Of a stretch of DNA of 64,000 bases, positions 23,433-35,442 are shown one piece after another. Position numbers and translations under genes: made by a program. This stretch comes from Colias croceus (Eukaryota > Arthropoda > Insecta > Lepidoptera > Pieridae). The DNA is taken from NCBI RefSeq assembly GCF_905220415.1, contig NC_059539.1:3844001-3908000 (forward strand), read 5' to 3'. How positions within the stretch are numbered: position 1 is the first letter of the stretch; each line of letters begins with the position of its first letter. The notes beneath the pieces were generated by a model. That model worked only from the letters and a program-made list of their open reading frames with translations, had not been told where the DNA came from and ran no database searches.

Positions 23433-26400
23433 CTAATCGGACTTGGCGTGTTGCATCGCCTCCCTGTTCATGTTGAGCTCTTTGAGCCTCTGACGTAGTT
23501 GTGCCTTCTTCAAGTTTGCCATGATCTGCGTCGACTGGTACAACCAGGAACCCTGAAAGTTTTGTTTGATCGATTAACGTTACGTTTTTAGGGTTACATT
23601 AAAAATTAGTCCTAGCGTTTTTTTCTACTGGCGTCGCGTCGCAACCAACTTGCAAGACGTATGTTTATCCATTCAGTAAATTTTGCATAAAAACGTTACA
23701 AGCTCAGCACAGAAATTTGTATTCATAATAATAGTAAAATAATAATAGGAAGAACAGGATGTAATAAATTAGGGTTTTCGTCCATGATTGCCATGATAGT
23801 TAAATTTTGTGCTGTTTATGTTCTAATCGTACATTCAGTTACATTTTATGGCGTAATTATTTTTTATTTATTGAATTTTATCTGTTCTGTATACCATGTT
23901 CATATGAAAATTCATTATTAATTTAGGCATGATTTATCACGAAGTAAAGTTTAGCTCGTGACTTAAAATATCGTACAATCGTATACATGATGTCACTTCT
24001 ATTTATAACAGAACTTAATTAGGTATATAAATAATTCAAAATAATGCACGATTTGACTTTTGAGTAGGTAGCACAGAAGGAAGGAAGGAACTAGTGATAT
24101 GAATTTTTATTTGTGTTTATAATTTAATAATAAACACTAATTACTTTTTTATGTATACCCCAGTTGTTTTACAATAAGCTATTGATATGACCTTACGTGA
24201 ATTTATAAGGATTTGAAAATATGAAGGTAATATCGCGGCCAATTGTGTGGCATGTGTTACAAAATGACAAATGTGAAACAATCATGAATTATAGTCCTTT
24301 CCACCTAAGATGATTTCTGTGACACATCGATTTTTGACACGTGTAGAGATGTCTTTACTGAAATCGTATCAATTGTTTCCGATAATCGATAATATTTTAT
24401 ATGGAAATGAAATCGATTTGAATAAAGTACCAAAATTAGTTTTTTCAGCATTTCGCCAACAATTAACTAAGGAAACTTAGCAAACAACAGCAAAAAAAAA
24501 GTCAACAATAACAATTAGTAACAATAACAGAATACCACGTAAAATATCAATATAAAAATGCAACTTGTATACAAAGCTGACGCACTCGTACAGACGATTG
24601 ACTCGATTGACAAACGATCACAAGATGGGCGCCGATTATATGTTTTCCAACTCTATGATTTTTCAACGATCCATTTCATGTACACGAATTGCGTAGGTAT
24701 TATATTTTTGTGTTATTTTATTTTATTTTTCATTATATTAAACTAAACAATACTGTTTTTGATTTATAAGCTTAAGATGTTTCATTTTTATATTTTTGGT
24801 ATTAATGCCGCCATAAAATAAAAATACTATGCACTAAAATTATTTTGGCGTTTTAAACATAAAATACGTAATTCGGAACACGACGAAGTGTCACAGGAAT
24901 CATCCTACGTGAAAAGGACTATAATTGATTTGGTTAAATAGGTAAAAGAAAATAATAAAAAATATAGATTTTTAAAATAACAGCTGAAAGCTGACCATAT
25001 TATATTTGGCAGATTCAAATTCTACAAGGAACTAACGAATAGATACTAAAAAAGAATTGCTAGAAATAAGCGTGTAAATGCTATGGCTAATTTAAATTTT
25101 CGTAATCTTGCAATAGAATACACCTCTAGGCTACTGGCTAGATCCTAGAGGTGAGCCTGATTAGAATCAACTTAATTATTGGTTAATACGTTCGTTGATT
25201 AAAGAGGAATTCACATGTTATGATAAAAAGATTTCTTTAAAGATAACAAGTTTTACATAAAAATAATTCGAGATAATACTTTTTGTTTACAATATTTTAT
25301 CTCTGGTAATAAAACATACATTTTATTTAAGTTTTCATTTAAACAGGATGATGTGAGGTTAATAAAGTAAATTAAACTTTATTTAATTATCATAATTAAC
25401 CCTTCAGTTGACTGGGTCATTTCTGAACTGAAGTCTATACCTACTGAAAATAACTTTGTTTAAGAATTCTGACTAAACATGAAACAATTAAAATGCAAAA
25501 ATTATTGCGTAGGACGAGTTTCAAATCTGCATGTTACGTAACATTGCTTATGAACATTGTTAATTAGTTTATTTACGTATTAATTCAAGGCTAATTTTCG
25601 ACAAATTCTAGTAAAAATTAAAATTCTTAACATCAAAAATAGTATCTGCCGCTATATTTTAATCGAGAATGTATACAATTATAGAGATGGGCCTAACATG
25701 GGTTTCACCAAATACGAACATTCGGTAAAGCTTTTACCGAACTGAACCGTATATTCGGTATAGATAACTATATTTTACATTAAGTTATTACCTTTTTACC
25801 AACCTACTTTTATTCAAAATAAAGCTTCAGTGACTACAAAATCAGAGATCTACGCTCTAAAATACTTACCTCATTACACTGTACTACACTGTACACTCAA
25901 ATCATGATACTACACGGTTTTGACTATCACTTTGCCGAACATACGGTGATTCAGCCGAATATTCGGCCGAATATAAATATAAATAAATAAATAAATTCGG
26001 TAAAGCTGTCGAATATGCCGAATACCGAATATAAAATGAATGTTTGGCTTATCTCTAGTAAACAATACATTTTTATAAATGTATGTTTATAATGGATACC
26101 TATATTGTATAATGTTAATTGATACAATGTGTCATGTATATCGTAATCTATCATATTATCTTTAAGAACGGGTACTCTACCTTTATCTATACAAAATTAC
26201 TTCACGAATACATTAGGAGGAGATCCAGGAATAGTTAACGTGAAATGTATTTATGAAATTATAGGCTCATCTCCAAAAATATAGGATTAAAAATACTATA
26301 AAACAACGTCGGTGCCTTTAAAATAGATTCAAGTGCTTCAACCTTTGAAAGTCCGAGTGTACGCATCGCCGGTTGCTTACAAGGTTATAAATAACAACGC

Positions 26401-29400
26401 ATAATCACATCCAGTTTAATAGTACGTTACACTCGTGACTCGTTTATCCGTTTACAAATCGAACAACAGCTGTTTTTTAATGCTTTCTATCAGTCAATTA
26501 CGATTTGGATTGGGATAGGTTTACTAGCATTAAACTGCGTATGAACTAGGTACGCTTTTAAAGTAAGAAAAAACTCTTGTATTTTACGCGTCGCACATTT
26601 TTTATATTGCAGAGGAAGTTATCCTTAAAGATCTGTGGCCTTATTCACAGACGACTTTCCGATGGCAAACATGTCGGAAATTATAAATTTTGATACCCAT
26701 TTTTGTGTATCACACAACGGGTTCCCAGGGCCGTCTTTTACCCTATTGTTGGTCCCTATAGTCTGGACTACTCACTCGAAAAAGAAAGTCATTATATATA
26801 TATATTCGTGATATCAAGAAAGAAATGATGAATGATTTTTATAAGATAAAGAAAAGAGTGGACGTTTTCGATGCAATCGCAAAATATACTCTACACTCTA
26901 CAGTCACAATAATTTGTGCCTTCAAGTTACAGTGTTTATCATAAATCATAATATACTATACTAACAAATGAGCATTGCGCAATGAGAACTTTATTTAGTT
27001 ATATCTACAAATACTTTAATTACGATGATAAGGCTGATTTGCGATCTCAATATGTTCATTAATAAAAATAAAGTATAATTTTTTCCCCTTGTGTATAAAC
27101 ACTGAATATCCTAGACAGTGTAGGGTTCTGGGATTTATTAAGACACTAGACAGTACATAATATGTATAATATATTGGCAGCGACGTCCCCTCCACATTAT
27201 TTTGTTAGTAGGTCGCAAATTATTTCTTTTAGTACGCACTCATGATGAGAAACAAAACATTTGAGCCAATTCATTTAGTTCAGGATCCATCGCCCATTTT
27301 TGCAAGTGACTACTATCAAGCTGATTTTCCGTGAGTAGCTTTATTTTGATGAGACGCCCAATAATTTCGTGTACGAAACTCTCGATTGTGGTAGCTAACA
27401 GAGATAACAAGGATAACATTTTTTGATTTGATGGTTCTCAAATATTTATTACGCAATTTGTAGGACAATGTCTGTTGAATTATATAAACTATTTAACGAA
27501 CCCACACGAATTACACCTACTTCTGCAACCTGTATTGATAATATATACTGTGACTGCATCTGTTTAGAGAAAAATATTCTCAATACATTGACTTCGGATC
27601 ACTGTGGCCAGAAAGTAGTTTTTGAATGGGATTGCATACCTACATTTAAAAGGATTAATGTTAGGCCTATAACTAAAAAAGGCATTAATAAATTTAGGAA
27701 TAATATTAATAAAAACCTGCCCGTACTAAATGATCAATCCTTTCCTAATAGTCCTTGTGAAATGTTTAAAAATCTTTTTAATTTAGTACATAATGAATTT
27801 GAAAAAATATTTAAAGTTAAATCTTTAAATATTACCAAGGATTTACCATTTAGTAAATGGGCGACAGCTAGTATACATAGGTGCAGGAACATTCTTTATG
27901 AATTATATGGTATGAAGCAATATAATAAAGACCCATCTTTTCTTAGTTATGTTAGAAATTACTCAAAAATTTTTAAAAAAGTTTGTTTTACTGCAAAGCG
28001 TTTGTATATCAAAGAAAAAATACGCGACTCTGATAATAAAGTTAAAACAGTTTGGTCTATTATTAATGGTGAAATGGGTAAAAGCAAATCAAGTAATACT
28101 ATAAAACTTGTAAATAATGACAGGGTTATTGACAAAAGTGCTGATGTTGCGCTTGCTTTTGAAGAATTCTTCAGTAGTGTCCCTGCTACTATTACTATAG
28201 TCGAGCCAATTTAATAGGCAACATTTGATGTCTATCAATTTTATCTTCGAAGAGAGGTAACCTGCTTAAAAACATCGATTAAAGTGTATTAATCGATACG
28301 GATTTGAAACATTTGTCAATCGAATTTATTAATTTATGATGATTTTTATTCACAAGTAATCAATGCATTCGGTTCTAGATGTCAGATTTCGATTTTTAGA
28401 GTAACGTCTCTAGTATTTAAAAAGAAAAAAGGTTTATTGACACAAAATTGTAGCGACGTCAGTTCTTCAATTCAGAAATTGTTTATTATGTTTAGGATGG
28501 TTTATCAGTAAAATGAAATCTTAAAATTACTTGTATCGGTCATTATTATTATAAATATGTAATCGTAATTGAAAAAAGTTAAGCAAATGTGCAGTTCTAA
28601 CAAAACGAAATATCATGTTATTCTATGTCGTCGTTACTAGGTTACGTTGTTGAATTTTGTTGAACTGTCAAATGTTGCCTATTAAAATGGCTCTACTATA
28701 ATAGTTTAAATTCGTCTTCAGCACTTGCAGAAACCTTTTTGAGGGACCATGTTGCGGGGTGCAGTACATTATTTGAATTACGACACGTAACTGCTAGTGA
28801 TATTGTTACTGCCTTTAAGACGCTTAATCTAAAAAATACTTGTGATCTTTGGGGAATGTCCGTAAATTTAGTTAATAATATAATAGAAAATATTGCGAAA
28901 AATTTAGCTTTCATATTTAATAAGTGTTGTGACATGGTACATTTCCTAATTTACTAAAGCTTAGTAAAGTTATACCTCTATTTAAGAAGGGCGATCAAGA
29001 AGACTGTAACAATTATAGACCTATCTCTATTTTACCAACATTAAGTAAGGTATTCGAGAAGTTAATATTAAACCAATTGAGTAGTCATTTTGCATCTAAT
29101 AATTTACTGCACACCAAACAGTTTGGTTTCACAAAGGGGCGCTCAACCACAGATGCTGGAGTTGCACTTCTAAGTTCTAACACATATTTATAAAGCATGG
29201 GAAAACTCAAAAAATGCTCTGGGGATATTTTGTGACCTCTCCAAGGCATTTGACTGCGTTAAACATTGTACTTTGTTACGTAAACTTAATCACTATGGAA
29301 TTACAGGAAAAGCCCAGAACCTCATAGCGTCATACCTGCATGATAGGATACAGACTGTAGTTGTTAATGGAAAACGTTCTAGCGGTGCGTCAATTAACAT

Positions 29401-32400
29401 TGGTGTTCCACAGGGGTCCATTTTAGGTCCCTTCTTGTTCTTGGTATATATCAATGATCTTCCCTATTATTTGCAGGATAGGTGTGAAATAGTTCTGTTT
29501 GCAGATGATACCTCATTAATTTTTAATGTGGATAGGCATGACCCAAATGTTGACGAAGTGAACAGTGCTCTTTTACACATATCTGAATGGTTTACTGCCA
29601 ATAATTTATTATTAAATGCCAAAAAAACCACTTGTGTTGAATTTTTACTTCCTAATGTAAAAAAGTTGAACAGAGATATTACCTTGAACGGGGAGGTATT
29701 GCATCCTACTGAGTCTACTGTATTTCTAGGGCTAACATTGGATGAGAAACTACAGTGGGGAGCCCATGTCAACACCGCTGCAGGTAAGCTGAGTTCAGCT
29801 GCATATGCAGTCCGAAAAATAAGGCATCTCACCGATGAAGATACGGCTAGATTGGTTTATTTCAGCTACTTTCATAGCATTATGTCCTATGGAATTCTAC
29901 TGTGGGGCAAGGCTGCAGATATAGAAACTATATTTATCTTACAGAAAAGAGCCATTCGCTCTATATATAATTTACGTGCTCGGGACTCACTAAGAGATCA
30001 TTTTAAGAATACTGGTATCCTTACTGTACTATCACAGTATATATTTAATAATATTTTGCATGTTCACAAAAACGCCGACTTACACACAAGAGTAGGAGAT
30101 AGACACGATTATGGCACAAGGAACAGGAATAGAATTGAAATGCCATTTTTCCGATTAGCTAAAGTTAAAAATTCATTTATGGGTCAAGGTATACGCTTAT
30201 ACAATAGAATTCCTCTCAATATTAAAGAGTTTAGTAGTTCTAAATTTAAAACTTATATAAAAAATGTACTAGTTCAGAGAGCGTACTACAGTATTCAGGA
30301 ATATATGGACGATAAAGACCCATGGAGGGTTGTCGCGTAAAAACCACAGGACAGTTCTTTGGCATATTATGATATATTATGTATAAGTTAGATATAAGTT
30401 ACATATTATGTAATATTGACATGATTTTAAAAGAGCAACTATGGAGTTTCTTGCCGATTCTTCTCCATAGATACTGCTTTCCGAATCGGTGGTAAATGTT
30501 AAAAATACATACTTATGTAATGACGATTCGAAAGTGCTACTAAATAGTAGTCTAATTGAATAAATGAATGTTTGAGTTTGAGTTTGAGTTTGAAACATTA
30601 ACTAAGTGAAAACAAAAAAATCAGCTTGTTAGTAATCATTTATGATGACCTCGTTATCGATACACTTTGGAAAGGGGGAACTCTTTGAACAAACCATAGA
30701 TTTTGTAGGACAAATATTTTTTCGAATAATTTAGATAATTTTATCTTGAGATTGAACAAAAAAAAATCAGTTAGTAATAAATATTTGAGAACCATCAAAT
30801 CAAAAAATTTTATCCTTGTTATCTCTGTTAGCTACCACAATCGAGAGTTTCGTACACGAAATTATTGGGCGTCTCATCAAAATAAAGCTACAAACGGAAA
30901 ATTAGATTGATAGTAGTCACTTGCAAAAATGGGCGATGGATCCTGAACTAATTGTTATGAAACCTTTAAAACAAATCAGATAGTATTTCCTAGTATTAGA
31001 CTTTACGCGAGTATTATACATTAATCAGAAATTCAAGATTTTTAACGGATTTTAAACGCGATAATGAATAAATCGCGTCTGAAATCCGTTAAAAATCTTT
31101 AATTTACAAATCAGATACATCATTTAAAAAAATAAATTACTTTAAAAGTATCGATCATATTTTGAATGATTAACTTAGCAAAGATCTCAAAATTCCATTC
31201 TAGCCTTCATCTTCTCAGAAGTTATAAGGAGTGTTAGAGAAGTTATAAGGAGTGTTAGTTAATAGTACTAACTTACTTATAAATATTTTCCTACAAATTT
31301 CTGTTATTTTTTTCTCTATAATATGAACCTTCCATACCTCAAGGTCAAGGTATTTTGCGAATATTTTCGCTTAGCAACACAATTTGGCGATTCATTTCAA
31401 TTTAGCAAATCGTTCGAAATGTTAATGTCCGTCAAAACAGTAAAAATTATTATAGGTATATTTCGTAACATTTACAAATCAGATAAACTATGATAATATC
31501 GTTTCTGTAAATTTTGTTTTTGTGTGCAATAAAGTGTTTTCTATTCTATTCTATTCTATGTTCCTAGCTTCAGTACCCCTAATAGCAGACCTTAACTTTA
31601 AATACCAACGTATAATATTATGTAAATTATAAATAATTTATGCATAGGTATTATTGACCTTTCGATCGCGTTGATCTCTTGGCATAGTCTGCCGTTACTG
31701 GCCCACAATCACATCGAACAGAATGTCACACTTGTTAGCTTCTTTCAATGCTTATGATGTGTACTAACTACTAATTACTAAACGCCTGATTGCTCTTCTG
31801 TTTTTGGATGAACGCTATAAGATAAGCATCGCACTATTGAACATGTAGGAAAAACATTGTATTTAAGTTTTTACTACCATATTCTAAAGGTGCTGGAAGG
31901 TGCTCAATTCGTAACTTGTTTTGGGTTCTTTAAATCATTCCTAGCATAATAAATGAAACCTACACACTACAAAAATAACCTACATTCACTCAGAGTACGA
32001 ATTTCGAGTAAAGAGCGGTATATACCTACATAAGGGATATAACATAAGGGAAGCGCGGTCACCAAGATGAATACTAAATGATAATATATTGAAATACATA
32101 TAAGTATATAAGCATGAAGCCTGAAGGTTTGTAATATGATATTTCACAGTGTCCAAAGCCAGTTAATATACATAGGTACCTAATATTTAAATTAACACCT
32201 CACTGTTTGCTTTTTCGATTAAATATGATAATCAAACCTTCAAATGTAAGTAGTTAGTGTGGATATCTATTTAAACTGTGGATATAGTCCACATTTTACA
32301 AGTAATATGCTTCAAATACAGATTTTTGTTAATTCATTCATAACTGTTTATTCTAGTCTCTCTAGTTATTGTTAAATTAATTCATATCTTCAGTATGAAC

Positions 32401-35123
32401 TGAAGATGATAATAAAATTAGTGGCATCACTTTGATAAATTACAACATTCATTTAATCAAAATATTCTTAGATAACCTAAATGTTTATTTATATTATATT
32501 ATTCAACGATTTGGTGCCAATAAATTATTATTATCTGTATGCAAACCAGACAGAGAGATAAATGACTAAACAAGTGAAAACAAATATATTGGCGAGCGGT
32601 CACTTAGACAAAAGACACAGGTGCAAATGTTTCATATAATCTAGTTAAATAATAATTAATTATATTCCAAAAATAAGTTCCATATATCTTATTTAGTTCT
32701 TCAGTGCAAGTTACCTTATTAAGAGAATTAAAGAATTACTGTTATGTATAGGGTTTCAAATGTCGAAACAAACCCATATATTATGATTACATATACATAT
32801 AGATTAGACATTTAGATTTATCACGTTTTTTTTTTTCTAAAAATGGTAGCAATTAAATTACTAGTAATTACTGAGACATTGAAATTATTTTAAATACGAT
32901 AATATTAGTACTTTTTTAATGAAGTGAGAAGAAGATAGTAGTACTTAGGACTACATCAGTTTTTATAATAGATGAAAAGTAAAAATAAGGACTGTATAAT
33001 AAAAATATGAAAAATTACTTACCACCATGATCATGCAGTTCAACAGTATTGGTATACAGAATACCACCGATATGAACAGTCCTTTGCTGTCAAAATATTG
33101 TTGTCTTGAGAATAACGTCCAGTTTCTCGCCGCCACTTCATTGATACTTTCAGAGAAGTACACTAAAAGTACTGAAAATATTGTTATTTATTAAAAAAAA
33201 TATGTAAAATCTTCATGTTTAATGTTTATATCATAATGGACTAATATTTTCTGTTATTATTTTATTTTTTTGATCAGTTCTTTTTTTTTTGTTATTTTAA
33301 TACTGTGTACAAAAAATGTGTTTTAGCATTATATTATCGCAACATAATCATTCCATTATCTGTTGAAAAATCTACTTAATAGTTAGGAAATTTTCAATGA
33401 TAATAATCAGTCTTTTCAAAACAAAATAACTAAATAAATAAATCTATACTTCTATATACTAATATTATAAAGAGGAAAGGTTTGTATGTATGTATGGTTT
33501 TCACGCATAAACTGCTGAACCGATTATAATGAAATTTAGTACACATATAGAGGGTAACTTGGATTAACACATAGGAAAGGTTTTATCCCGGAAATTCCAT
33601 GGGAACAAGAACTATGCGTGTTTTCCTCAGCAAACGCGGGCGAAGACGCGGGCGAAAAGCTAGTAAATAAATAAAATATAACTTTATTTGTCTCATCACA
33701 ACATTACGTAAATAGATACATTGCTTGCAAATACATAGTGACTAAAACTATTATTTATGCAACGTTACATTTTTTTCAAACAATTGTGACTTAATAATAA
33801 ATTTAAGCAGGTTTATATAGGTATAAGAACCAAGCTATTTTTCATACAATGTGTTTGCATAATAAGTTCCACCTTCTGACCTTGATAGTTTACACAGACG
33901 TAAATAATTACTCAAGGAAAGAAAATTAATGCAGGTCTGATGCTGATTTACAATCTTATATTTTAAATTTGTATTTAGCTTGAACAGTATTTGAATTCAA
34001 ATATTATTAATTATGTTATTTAATAATTTATTATATTATCCAACAAACATTTAAGATGGGTTTAATGAAATTTATGCTATAGACTGGCATAAATTTCTCA
34101 AACTAAATCAGATGATCTTTTGAACAACAAAGATTTGGCTTAGTTGGCAATACAAGTTGTGCAGAAAAAAATGTATAAAATAAATATAGAATTCATAACT
34201 GGCACAGGACATTTAAAAGATTATTTGCGGTATAAAGAAGTTGATACCTATAACACATAGACCAATTATTAGGCATACATCTTTATATGTGGCATATTAG
34301 TATATAATTTTAATGTATTTTTTTTTATTATATGATAGGGAAGCGCTTGACCACGAAATCATCTGATGGTAAGCTGAGATGTGGCCTAAGATGGAGCACG
34401 CTTCTCTAGAAGGTACCCGTTCACTCTACGCTTGAAGACCCCTATATTGTACTCGTCGGGTAACACATACACATAAGCATAATTGCTGCTAAGTAATTCA
34501 TAACTATAAATAAATAAAGAAAAAAAAACATTAAAAGCACTCACAGAGAGTTATGAAGAGAACAATTTGAAAGTTTCCATAGTTCCTTGTTGAAAAGCAG
34601 GTAAATGTGACCAGAACATGAAATGATAGCAGCGCCATTAGCCAAGGGTCACGCCATTCAATCTGGAACAAAACATTCATAACTCACCTTCTACATTTTT
34701 TTCAATTTATACATATATTAGTTAATTGAGAAATTGTGGATTTTAAAATTATTCTTACATCTTTGAATTTGGAATTATAATCGGATGTTTTTATTACTAA
34801 AATATAATGATGCAATATATTAATTTAATTTAACTCTTAAATTAAAAACCAATATTTTCTTGAATCTTATGATGTAAAATATCTATTTCATCCACAAATA
34901 CAATAGAGTAGGTTCAACCATACCTCACTCACAATATCACCTTGTGTTTCTATGTTACACAAACAAATATTGATTATTCATAAAAATTAATTGACACCCG
35001 AAGGATACAATTCTTATTAAAACACAAATATTAATTTCCAGTTACTAAAATTTTATAGGTACTCACACTTTTTATGTACGAAACGAAATCCGAAATTTCG
35101 TTAACTTCAATAGGTCCTTCCAT
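23433..35123 (-). CDS. TMEM18: Transmembrane protein 18
   Basis: Four exons join in frame: 35123-35067, 34662-34545, 33171-33023 and 23552-23433 (444 nt, 147 aa). TMEM18 is a small inner-nuclear-membrane protein with three transmembrane segments; the human gene is linked to body weight. Its basic C-terminal helix has been reported to bind DNA. Seen here: W-R-D-P-W-L-M before TM1 (~27-42), TM2 (~51-66), the signature SINEVAARNWTLFSRQQYFD and SKGLFIS loop, TM3 (~88-108), and a charged coiled tail (LKKAQLRQRLKEL). The length is close to the human 140 aa. Intron 3 is 9.5 kb, stuffed with nested transposons; the last exon was recovered by splice phase and by the tail's fit to the family. It is divergent from GLG1, with a foldback element between the promoters. 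Confidence 0.9.
23553..25681. other. TMEM18 intron 3, proximal part
   Basis: AT-rich intron sequence without a clear transposon. A small hairpin (cacctctaggct ... agcctagaggtg-like) lies at ~25120-25156. The 62-codon frame at 24558 is not supported. Confidence 0.4.
25682..26057. mobile_element. hAT-like MITE with CCGAAT subterminal repeats
   Basis: The termini are TAGAGATGGGCCTAACAT and, on the other strand, TAGAGATAAGCCAAACAT (14 of 18 match). The element is studded with CCGAAT/ATTCGG motifs, at least ten copies in both orientations, as in hAT subterminal arrays. The flanks gtatacaa and gtaaacaa are an imperfect candidate 8-bp duplication. Confidence 0.6.
26058..27274. other. TMEM18 intron 3, unassigned stretch
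   Basis: AT-rich, no credible frame or clear repeat boundary. Confidence 0.4.
27460..30594 (+). pseudogene. 5'-truncated Jockey-like non-LTR retrotransposon
   Basis: Open pieces in order: 27468-28195 (tail of the endonuclease domain, TSATCIDNIYCD and SDHCGQK, then linker); 28701-28955; a frameshifted piece ~28955-29270 with PLFKKGD and NYRPIS, FGFTKGRSTTDA; and 29273-30340 (355 codons) with the reverse-transcriptase motifs GVPQGSILGP and FADDT, thumb and C-terminal region. After the last stop comes a 3' UTR and a (GAGTTT)n tail to ~30594. The 5' half (gag-like ORF and most of the endonuclease) is missing. The frame is broken by frameshifts and by a MITE insertion, so it is dead. It lies in TMEM18 intron 3 on the opposite strand. 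Confidence 0.9.
28196..28700. mobile_element. MITE inserted inside the LINE
   Basis: The termini are TATAGTCGAGCCAATTTAAT and, on the other strand, TATAGTAGAGCCATTTTAAT, continuing as 'aggcaacatttga'. The element is ~505 bp and splits the retrotransposon reading frame. Internal motif 'atcgattaaagtgtattaat' is itself near-palindromic. No coding content. Confidence 0.8.
30952..33022. other. TMEM18 intron 3, distal part
   Basis: A hairpin at ~31031-31097 (aagatttttaacggatt ... aatccgttaaaaatctt) lies in a MITE whose start 'actttacgcgag' recurs at ~58865. A second retroposon-like tail, 'gtgcaataaagtgttttcta' with (TTCTA)n, ends at ~31560. The rest is unassigned AT-rich sequence. Confidence 0.5.
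33443..33664. repeat. RTE-like remnant in TMEM18 intron 2
   Basis: Starts 'aatctatacttctatatact' plus 'aatattataaag', passes 'actgctgaaccgattataat' and 'gagggtaacttggattaaca', and ends 'cgcgggcgaaaagctagta'. The copy at 56650-56896 is clearly the same family; 40868-41093 is a related copy in the opposite orientation. Confidence 0.7.
34315..34480. repeat. Lepidopteran interspersed repeat ('gaagcgcttgaccac')
   Basis: Contains 'gggaagcgcttgaccacgaa', 'tgatggtaagctgagatgtg' and 'tgaagacccctatattgtac'. This pattern is familiar from short retroposon fragments in Lepidoptera. It lies in TMEM18 intron 2. Boundaries are approximate. Confidence 0.45.
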
Positions 35124-35442
35124 ATCCTTTGTTTTTTCTTATGAACAAAACTTTACCAAACACTTTTTATAAACTTAGTACACCTATTAAAATAAGTCAC
35201 AATATGAAATAAACAATCAATTTAATCACTTACACAGGTTTAAAATATCAATTTATTTTTACATCGCATTTGCGGTAGGTACATCTATTGACTACCTATC
35301 TTCAAAGTTCAATCATCAATGTCAATTGTGAACTGTCACCACCGCCACCCACAGATTCACAGAACAACAGCTATCACTGGTTACGTGCTGATTACATACT
35401 GGAGATAACATTATGAACATTAACTTGTAGCAAGAAAATATG
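35124..35442. promoter_or_regulatory. TMEM18 upstream region
   Basis: About 320 bp separate the TMEM18 start codon from the foldback element. No TATA box is obvious. The 9-bp direct repeat GAAAATATG at 35434-35442 is the left target duplication of that element. Confidence 0.4.

Larger units (their letters stand above)
27275..30951. mobile_element. TIR element with 178-bp termini, interrupted by a LINE
   Basis: Left terminus 27275-27452 and right terminus 30774-30951 are inverted repeats of 178 bases with only a handful of mismatches. The outer end is TTAGTTCAGGATCCATCGCC. If the inverted repeat proper starts at GTTCAGG, a TA lies on both sides, consistent with a TA target duplication. Apart from the inserted LINE, only ~190 bp of internal sequence remains (~30600-30773), so the host element was a ~550-bp non-autonomous transposon. 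Confidence 0.8.

Noticed and set aside
29467..29832. 121-codon frame antisense to the LINE
   Set aside because: Shadow of the reverse-transcriptase frame.
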